In this document: positions 56,401 through 64,000 of the stretch, piece by piece
How positions within the stretch are numbered: position 1 is the first letter of the stretch
Layout: the number at the start of each line of letters is the position of its first letter
Source: Pogonophryne albipinna
Taxonomy: Eukaryota > Chordata > Actinopteri > Perciformes > Artedidraconidae
Direction: 5' to 3'
Assembly: GCA_028583405.1 (NCBI GenBank)
Contig: CM053244.1
Coordinates: 3,322,793-3,386,792, forward strand
Length of the DNA stretch: 64,000 nucleotides
Position numbers and translations under genes: made by a program
The notes under the pieces: model-generated
Database searches by the model: none
What the model saw: only the letters and a program-made list of their open reading frames with translations
What the model was told of the DNA's origin: nothing

Positions 56401-58280
56401 GAACTTTTTATGGGGAAATAACTGTTGTTTGTCGTCCAAAATGTAGAGTTTAAAATTAAATTAAAATTAAAAACAGCTAATTTCATTTTGAAAAAGCAAT
56501 ATAATTGGGAGTAAACAAATGTGGGGCCTTGGATCACCCATTATAAAGGTGCATATTATTGACAACCAATAAGGAGAATGGGTCACTCAACCCACCCTGC
56601 AGTGGTTTTTAAAATCTTAGTTGCAGCTTCACAGGGAGCGCACGGCACCAGATTATGAGTTTAAAAGACAAAGTGTCACCACCTCCTAATGGACATCTAT
56701 TTAATTAGTAATTAACTGACATTTAGAGATGTTAAAAAGTAAAAACATACCTACCATAAGTGATCATTCCTAAATTCAACTACAAACCATTGATGAAATT
56801 ACTTCTGTTTTTAAATCCTTAATAAAGGAAGGAGTGATTGTTACATGTTCGTACACCCAAGGTTCCACTCACTGTTAAAGAGGTTAACGTTTTTCTTTAA
56901 GTGGACCAGAATTGAAGATAAATTAATATGAGTTATTAAATACATAGCAGAGCTTTACAGATCCTAATAATGTTTTGACTCAAGATAATAATTATATGCA
57001 CAAGTTTCTGAAATAGATCTATTAGACATTTTAATATAGATTAGGTGTTAATAAACTGCAGTAGTAGTACTATAAGGAAGTGACATTTTTGGCTAACACA
57101 TTTCAGGAAATGTGGGAAACAGCTGTCCCAATGAAAAGTTAGAGATATCTTGAAATGTATAGTTGTAATTGTGAATTAATAAATGATGGCGCTCCATATA
57201 TGACAGATTTTTGTAGACAAATGATACTGGCCTATGCTGACATATCAAAGTCTCTGCAGAGCACGACACATGGCCAAAAGGACTGAGACCAAATGACCTT
57301 TGACCCTGACCGACAGTGTAACTTGAGAAGGCACTGTCAATGACTGACTCTGGGGTGAATCTGACCAAACTTGACTTTACAACCTGACAGTGTGAATGTG
57401 AATGTGAGTGTATGTCTGCATGTGATCAGTGCAACTGCATGATTTAAAACAATGACTAATCAAGCATGCTTTTGGACTAACACATTATTCTGGGGCTCTG
57501 TGGGAGAGTAACTCAGTCAATGGTTACCTGAAGGTTTTCTTCCCATACAGGATTTTGGTTACACATGAGGTTCATGTGTAAAAAGGGGGAGTGTAAACTT
57601 CACAATGTACATTTTTCATTTAGGGACTGAAAGGAACCTGCTGCCCCAACTCGGATGTTCAATCTGAACATTGATTGACAGTTTTAGAATGGACCTGCTC
57701 CATATCTGGGGATAAGATACTGTTTGATGAATGTGGACATGTTTCTAATATTGATTGAGTTATAACAGGTAACACAGATGCAGAATCAGTGGCCAAGAGG
57801 CTACTGTGAGAGATCTTGATAATATCTCAGCACTGACAGGTAAAGGCAGTATCACCAGGAAATCATTCATTTTGTCAGCATCATGATTTTGGTTGTTTTT
57901 GAATCCATAACATTAGTGTGTTTCTTTACCAGAAACATTAGCAGTTCATATTATATTTAGATTTTAAATGGGATCTCAAGGATTTGATTTAAGAATAACA
58001 CAGATGCTTGTCAGAAATTCAGAGCTATTGAAATATGTTATTTGGTTCACCTAGAGATGTTGGAGTTTTGTTTTGTTGCCACAGTCCAAGTATTAAGATT
58101 CTGAAGCTGCACTGGCAGACAGGAGGTCTACAATTAATTTAGAAAACCTGTTCACAGACGGCTGTTGTTTTAAGACACCCCACCAACAGGCTCCAAGCGG
58201 CCTACGCAGTGGTGGGTCAAACAGCTGAGGGCCCCGGAGCCCTGAGCGTAGGCTTGAGGGATTTGTATCAGATTTCTCCA
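53441..58280 (+). other. Interior of element C, decayed or non-coding
   Basis: A unique leader to about 54200, then blocks shared with A and B. The leader holds diverged repeats of 'gtaggacattcc-gacct' (53690, 53785, 53850). 54541-54960 resembles part of solo LTR E (shared 'aaacattgattttaatt') and is probably an older nested LTR. The minus-strand frame at 55224-55535 has no recognised family. Confidence 0.55.
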
Positions 58281-58289
58281 CACAGGTTG

Positions 58290-58740
58290 GTGACGCCAAA
58301 GAGGGACCCAGGAGGCCGACACAGCGGAGTTCGTCTGGCTGAAGGTCATCAGGACAAAGTGGCTCAACCCCAGGCTCTCCGGCCCCGACTGAGTGACCCA
58401 GCGGATCTCTCATGCCGTCCGTCTAGGAGGAAAGGGGGACAGCTGGAGCCAGTGTGCGGCGGGGAAACCACCTGCTAGGACCGTGGACGACATCAGGACG
58501 GACGTGGCCCTCGACGAGGAGGTCGACTCGGGAGGCGTCATCAGCGGACCGGAGACGGAGGATCGGGAAGACATCTCTCCAGCATCGACCCGGAAGCCGC
58601 CATCAGCGGGCCGGAGGAGGAGGATCCAGAAGACATCTCTCTAGCAGGCAGCCCAGAAGCCGCCGTCAGCGGATCGGGGGGACAAAGACACGGCAAGCCA
58701 GGACGGCACAGGGGACTACACTCTCCGCTGAAATAGGTTG
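58290..58740 (+). pseudogene. Retroviral pol remnant: integrase C-terminal domain, element C
   Basis: The plus strand carries the diverged counterpart of the A/B block: a K-W-x-x-P motif region, then 'ISHAVRLGGKG' and an acidic tail rich in Asp/Glu. Frameshifts break it. After the shared part the sequence continues with Arg/Ser-rich repeats not found in A or B. Confidence 0.6.
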
Positions 58741-58767
58741 ATATAGCCGGTGTGGAGTTTGTTTTAA

Positions 58768-58962
58768 TATCCCATTTTTGAGGAACTTTGTTTTTCCCAT
58801 TTTTGAGGAACTTTGTTTTAATAACCCATTTTTTGAGGAACTTTGTTTTAATATCCCATTTTTTGAGGAACTATGTTTTAATAACCCATTTTTTGAGGAA
58901 CTTTGTTTTAATAACCCATTTTTTGAGGAACTATGTTTTAATAACCCATTTTTTGAGGGAGA
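58768..58962. repeat. 30-bp tandem repeat near the 3' LTR of element C
   Basis: Six to seven units around 'ttttttgaggaactttgttt' with taata(a/t)ccca. The 30-bp period keeps a frame (FEELCFNNPF repeated) within 58778-59122. Absent from A and B. Confidence 0.9.
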
Positions 58963-59241
58963 AGCTGCCCCTTCCCCTTCGTACCAAATGCCCTTGTTGG
59001 CTTACGCGTCGAAGGAGGACGAGCACGATGACTCAGCCGACAAGGAATTTTTTTTTAACATATTTTGGTCTCCCTCCACTGTCATAAGAAGTTGTTATGG
59101 TGGACTGTTCCTAAAGGTTTAAAGAGCTCTAAATCCCAGCTTCTGATGGATTTATATAAATGTTGGGGGACAGACAGTAGAAAAGAATGACAGTGGTTAT
59201 GTTTCAAATGCTGTGTATAAGTTGATCTCTGAAGGTGAGAT

Positions 59242-59253
59242 CAAAAGAGGGGT
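59242..59253 (+). promoter_or_regulatory. Polypurine tract of element C
   Basis: CAAAAGAGGGGT directly before the 3' LTR. Confidence 0.75.
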
Positions 59254-59997
59254 TAAAGCAAACAGATATTGTTCTAAACTGTATTAAAGTAAACAGGTAT
59301 TATCTTGAACTGTATTGAAGTGAACATGTATTATTTGGGACTGTTTTAAAGTAATCCTATATATATAACCCTTCTCACATACACTCACTGATCCAGATAT
59401 CAGCACACACACACACATACACTTCCCCCCACCAGCACACACACATGTTCTTATTCAAGGTTCTTCCTGGGGCCAGTATAATCTCAAGCACCAATATATC
59501 TGTGTACAATGTTTGATACTAATATCTCTGTGTACAATGTTTGATTGTTTTGGGAAAGAATAGTTTGTGTGAAATCTTCCTTGAGAAAGTAAAGGAGTGA
59601 AGTTAGGTGGAAGATAAAAAAGTGATTCTGACCTTGACTAGTTCCGAGGCTCTCACGCTTCACTTAGGAGTAAAATGGGACGAAAGAGCCGACCCACATC
59701 TCCGCCCCAAATATGTCCATATATACTGTTGTTTATTCATGCAAAATGCCCCCTGTTTCTGACTGGCTGGTCCCGATACCTGTATCGCACGGCAGTGGAG
59801 CGGGGAGCCCGGAGTGCTCTGTTACAGGGCACTCTGTATTTCGTATTGTGTTTTTTACCATTAAAATCAGATTATTGTTATAACTTTTATGCCGGTGTTT
59901 TGAACTCCTTCTCTTATTAAATCTGACCAGGCTCATCTAACGGACGGCGCGGAGCAGAGGTGGGCTTTAAGCCACCACTACTGTGTTTGTTCCAACA
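59254..59997 (+). repeat. 3' LTR of element C
   Basis: 744 bp, collinear with the 5' LTR, with ATTAAA at 59860-59865. Followed by the TTCC duplication. Confidence 0.9.
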
Positions 59998-60001
59998 TTC
60001 C

Positions 60002-61635
60002 ATAATCTCGGGCTTTTTTGGCGTCTGTCAGGAACTGAATTTCAAAATAAAAATAACCGGAAACAGACGTAGGCATTTCGAGCGATTACCCAAGATCCTC
60101 AGCTATGGTTTAATCTCGCTGATTGGATGTTTTAGCCGCAATGCATGCTGGGATTTGGTGTTTATATTATATGAAATCCGGAAAACATTTTAAAATAATA
60201 AAATAATACTTAATTCCGAGTGCTCTTGCTTTTCTCTTTGAAAGTCATCACATAACGGCATTGTAATACACGGTTTGGCTGCATTAAATATTACAGATCT
60301 GCCGTAGTTCTTTATTAATCGAGCTCTGATGAGAAGACCTTTGGAAAAACTGAAGAAATGCCGCCGAAACTGAATACTTGACGTGGATCATAAATATATC
60401 AGCAATTAAACAACATCTTCAATTTCTCTTCACACAATACGTCTCCTTGCAGTATCAACACTAATTCAGCTGTCTTTTACATTTGATCTAATTCATAGAT
60501 AGGTTATATTTACACCATAACGGTGCACAGCTGATATAAAAGGACTGTAGTTTTTAAAGATAGTACTGATTTTCTTTGAATATAAGAATGTAAATACTGA
60601 GTCTGAAATAGTTTAGCAATACGCTGTAAAATGATGTGAAAGCATGAATAAAACTACACATCTTCAGATGTTGCACATACATAAGTGTCCTACACTAATA
60701 ATACAAAGTTATTATGGCTGTGTGTACCTTGTGTGCACCGCCTAGTGGTTAAAGCACGTTATTGAATTATTGTTTTTATGTGTTATATTTGATTACAAAA
60801 ATATTAAGAGTCCATACTTTCATAGGGGGAAAGTAGAAGGTCTGTGATAGAAATATAGAATATAAAAAATCAAGAAGATACTGTAAGTGATCTCTACAAT
60901 AAAACAGTTTAGTGCAGGATGTACAAAGATATTAATAGGAGGATGTGCAAAACAGAAAACGAATTAACCTTTATTAACACATTAAAGAATACTTTAGGTT
61001 AAGGTCTTTTTTTAAATAAAAAAAAAGCTTTGGGGGTATCTATCTACAGATAAATATTAAGCCTGACAAAGTGCTTAAGGTCTAATATATTGCTTTCCTG
61101 CTATGTTAACTATGTTGAAGCACTTATTTTAACTGATATTATACACATTAATTATACTCTTATGTATGTAGATAGAATAAGAAATGTGCAGAATATGACA
61201 GTTTAATGGTGGAGGTACACACACATTGATAGATGACTTGAAATGCACTGTTGAGGAACCTGTGACCCAAGTGTTTCATTCATTGCATAACTACACCGTA
61301 GTTGTGTATATGATATGTCAATAAACCTTAGAAAATCTTGAAATCTTGAAAGGGGTGTGCAAAATAGCAATTATATACTGTCTTTAATGAACGATTAGAG
61401 AATAACGAGTAATTCATATACTTTATTACTCGTTTCCATTCATGTCAATTGCAGATACATGTTTAGTCTTCTCAAGCACCAACTATCTCTCCTGATTGTT
61501 GGCACTTAACAATCACCTTCCCTGAATTTTACTCAGGTGTAACTAAAGTCTGATTTAAGGGTTGTTTATATTTCACATCATTAATCACAATCTGCAAAGT
61601 AACTCAAATAAGTGTAGTGGAGTAAAAATACCAGG
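60002..61635. other. Spacer without recognised genes
   Basis: AT-rich, with no supported ORF or repeat. Confidence 0.5.
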
Positions 61636-62434
61636 TTAACCTCTGAATTGTAGTAGAGTAGAATTACAAAGTAACAATGAGCTGTCATGTGGGTATATAT
61701 TAATGCTGCTCTGTACAGAGAGCGCATGAATGTCACTGACTCGCTTGGCAGATGCCAGAGCCAGTAACAGCACTGTCTTCAGTGACAGGTGTTTCATGTC
61801 AGCTTCTTCCAGGGGTTCAAATGGAGGTCGAGTGAGCCCATCTAAAACCACTGCCAAGTCCCATAAGGGCACCAGTGACCTGGAAACAGGGAGGAGCCTG
61901 CGAGCCCCCTTCATAAAACGGCAGACTAAGGGATGTTGGCTAGCCGTCTTTCCCTCAAAGCCCACATGGCATGCAGCAATAGCAGCCAGGTACACTTTGA
62001 TCGTAGAGAAAGCTCTGTGTTTATCAATCAGGTCCTGTAGAAATGATAAAATCACCCCGACAGGACATTGAAAAGAGATGTGTCCTTTTTGAAGGCACCA
62101 CTCCTCAAACACCCTCCACTTACAGTCATAGAGAGACCTGGTGGAGGAAGCTCTTGCACTCTGAATAGTGTTTATCACCTTCTGAGGGAGCCCCACTGTA
62201 TTCAGATTGTACCACTCACGGGCCAGGCCCATAGTGCCAAGCGTTCCGGGTGTGGGTGAAAAGTCGTCGTCCCCGCCTGAGACAGTATGTCCCTGCGTAG
62301 CGGGAGCTGCCACGGCTGCCCGCACAGCAGCTGATATATCTCCGCCAGCCAATATATTGCAGGCCAGTGTGGAGCTATCAGGATAAGCGTGTGGCGATGC
62401 TCTCTCACTCTGGCCAGAGTCGGAGGTATTAGAG
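61636..62434 (-). pseudogene. DIRS element: tyrosine recombinase, truncated
   Basis: The minus strand first reads the end of the RT/RNase H ORF ('LIPPTLARVREHRHTLILIA', 'LLSQAGTTTFHPHPERLALW' type sequence, 62432-62220). In an overlapping frame it then reads a recombinase (62352-61636) with 'ARASSTRSLYDCKWRVFEEW', 'VILSFLQDLIDKHRAFSTIK' and 'LLALASAKRVSDIHALSVQ'. The last contains the first catalytic Arg region of DIRS recombinases. The frame ends at 61636, before the H-x-x-R and Tyr motifs, so the enzyme is truncated. In the family this recombinase replaces integrase. Confidence 0.85.
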
Positions 62435-63240
62435 TGTTATGCTGTGTTCGTTATTCTCGCGTCCAGGAGAGAGGCTTTAAAAAGGAGACTAAATGGAGTC
62501 TCTGAGAAGGTTCAAATTGTACTTTAATTAAAAAATAGGTGCGGTAGTGTCACAAGTAGAATATTGTTCAGTCAGAAAAACAGCTGTGTTCTGGCTCTCG
62601 TGAGCGAAGGAAAGAGACCGCTCCACCTTTCCAGCTGTTATATATATCTCCTCTGCTGGATCCTCCCTGTGTGCCGGTTGGCGCTGCTGGGGGCCGGCCC
62701 TCCACGTTTTAATGTCCGTTGTTGCGCATATCAGAGGATACAGACATTGTACATTCAATATATATCTAAAAACGCCTTTTCTCTTCCTTAACACTTTCAT
62801 GACTTTTCATTTAACACATTCTAAACGCTGTAATCAATACTCCAAAAAATACAGGAAATACTTCACGGCAGTTTGGTTTCCGGTCGTTCCGGATGTTGTC
62901 ACATGCTACCCACATCTGTAAACAATAACGTATTCAAATAAACTGTACCTTCATTTAATATTCAACAATAATAATATCTCGACGTCTATAGTTGTTGTGT
63001 TGAAATCAGTAGGTTTCGGTGTGCAACATCATATCATATCGCTACTAAATTCACCTCTATAGTAAATGGTATATTAGCCACATGCTAAATGCTAACCGGA
63101 GATGAAGGATTTTCAGAATAAAAGCTTAACAACTGGTTGTGCACAAGAACTTCTGGTTTTTCAGTATAAAACAGCATTTAAACTGACGGTATGTTTAAGG
63201 TACTTTATGCCATCAAAAACATTGATTTTAATTTCTAACA
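62435..63240. repeat. Solo LTR E inserted in the DIRS element
   Basis: 806 bp with ends TGTTA...TAACA and a perfect 4-bp duplication AGAG at 62431-62434 and 63241-63244. Removal rejoins the DIRS pol frame ('FPPLAL' to 'IPPTLARV'). It shares strings with the fragment at 45012-45248 and with 54541-54960. No interior remains. Confidence 0.88.
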
Positions 63241-64000
63241 AGAGCCAGGGGTGGGAACGCGTACAGAAGGACCGGCGGCCAAGCGAGCGCGTCCACGCCT
63301 AACGGTGCGTTTAGACCGCACATTGAAAAGAACAGCTGACACGGAGCGTTTTCTTTTGACGCGAACAGATCTACCGCAGCTCGGCCGTAACATATCCTGA
63401 TCATGTGCAGTTACAACTGACTCACAAATATTGGATGTAGAGTCCAGTCTGCATATAGTGGTGCACCTCTGGACAGCAGATCTGCCCCGAGGTTCATCAC
63501 TCCTGGTACGTGCGTCGCTCTCAGAGAGAGGAGACGTCCGCAGCTCCATAGTATCAGTTTGCGTGCCAGCATGTGTAACTGGAGAGAATGCAAACCCCCT
63601 TGGCGGTTTATATACGATATTGTGGTCGTGTTGTCTGTCCTCACGAGGACATGATGTCCTCTGAGAAAAGGCAGAAAGCGTTTCAGGGTGAGGAACACTT
63701 ATGTGTGACCGTTGGAGGTCTCTGCTCCAGAGACCCCTCACAGGTCGACCTTCGTATATACCCCCCCAGCCCGTCAGACATGTGGTGACCACCTTCCGCG
63801 ATAGGACAGCACTCATAGGCACGCCCCGTACTAGAAAAACCGGGTGCAGCCAGTGGCGCAGTGCCATTACGCATTCCACAGTGACCATCACTCTCCGCGC
63901 GCCATGACGCACGGGGTCCAATCTGAGGGCAGCTACCCAGTGCTGAAACTCCCTCATGTGTAAGCGTCCCAGTCGTACCACCAGGATGGCTGACGCCATG
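63241..64000 (-). pseudogene. DIRS element: RNase H region of pol, partial
   Basis: The minus strand shows 'FLTLKRFLPFLRGHHVLVRT' then 'DNTTTISYINRQGG' and 'LSLRATHVPGVMNLGADLLSR', the RNase H domain typical of DIRS pol. A frameshifted upstream part contains 'GWGGIYEGRPVRGLWSRDLQ', where the usual TDAS is changed. Downstream comes 'AAVDLFASKENAPC' in a third frame. Frameshifts near 63690 and 63410 inactivate it. It runs off the right edge; the reverse transcriptase core should lie beyond 64000. Confidence 0.85.

Larger units (their letters stand above)
52675..59997 (+). mobile_element. Endogenous retrovirus-like element C (plus strand)
   Basis: Two LTRs (743 and 744 bp) that differ by a handful of changes enclose a 5.8-kb interior, flanked by a 4-bp duplication TTCC at 52671-52674 and 59998-60001. 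The primer-binding site follows the left LTR and a polypurine tract precedes the right LTR. Blocks of the interior (54210-54460, 55930-56150, 56810-58500) are diverged counterparts, in the opposite orientation, of the interiors of A and B. Its LTR is a third unrelated sequence apart from the poly(A) block. The only coding relic seen is the integrase C-terminal block. Confidence 0.9.

Noticed and set aside
63235..63999. Single 254-codon minus-strand ORF as one protein
   Set aside because: Only the first part matches DIRS pol; the rest is an out-of-frame read-through of the RNase H region.

Overview
The window looks like gene-poor, transposon-dense nuclear DNA of a teleost fish. The reasons are the element mix (DIRS, PIF/Harbinger, hAT miniature elements, L2/Rex1-like LINEs, Crypton-type recombinase, tRNA-Trp-primed endogenous retroviruses), long GT microsatellites and AT-rich spacer. 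I see no convincing host protein-coding gene, no tRNA or rRNA and no CRISPR array. The species cannot be named from sequence alone.

Layout. 1-5.8 kb: two copies of one unclassified dispersed repeat, the second split by a 990-bp hAT-like element carrying two GT arrays; a G/A-rich minisatellite lies between them. 5.9-7.6 kb: an L1/Tx1-type ORF2 remnant split by a 355-bp hAT MITE. 8.0-10.5 kb: a LINE 3' end split by a 2-kb PIF/Harbinger element. 11.1-26.8 kb: two minus-strand retrovirus-like elements (A and B) with nearly the same decayed interior but unrelated LTR sequence. 27.1-29.6 kb: a probable Ty3/Gypsy-like remnant with a 1-kb MITE and two minisatellites. 30.8-32.3 kb: an internally deleted transposase gene. 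33.1-34.4 kb: minisatellites and an old hAT MITE. 34.4-40.7 kb: one LINE split by a 5.6-kb element carrying an apparently intact four-exon tyrosine-recombinase gene (Crypton-like). 41.5-49.2 kb: a solo LTR, a DIRS gag-like ORF and a LINE with a MITE inside, in a 3,625-bp direct tandem duplication. 50.7-51.7 kb: a LINE 3' end whose coding frame grew into a 39-bp minisatellite. 52.7-60.0 kb: a third retrovirus-like element (C), plus strand, related inside to A and B. 61.6-64.0 kb: a DIRS element (minus strand) split by a solo LTR and running off the right edge.

Nested insertions can be dated relative to one another because many target sites are readable: 8-bp hAT duplications, CAG for Harbinger, TAA for a MITE, 4-bp duplications for all retrovirus-like LTRs, and a 6-bp direct repeat around the Crypton-like unit. 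The strongest candidate for an active, poorly described system is the recombinase unit at 34757-40330. It has consensus splice sites, an unbroken 755-codon frame, two zinc-finger-like motifs, a canonical H-x8-Y recombinase signature, a poly(A) signal, and a series of 17-bp interrupted palindromes near its far end.
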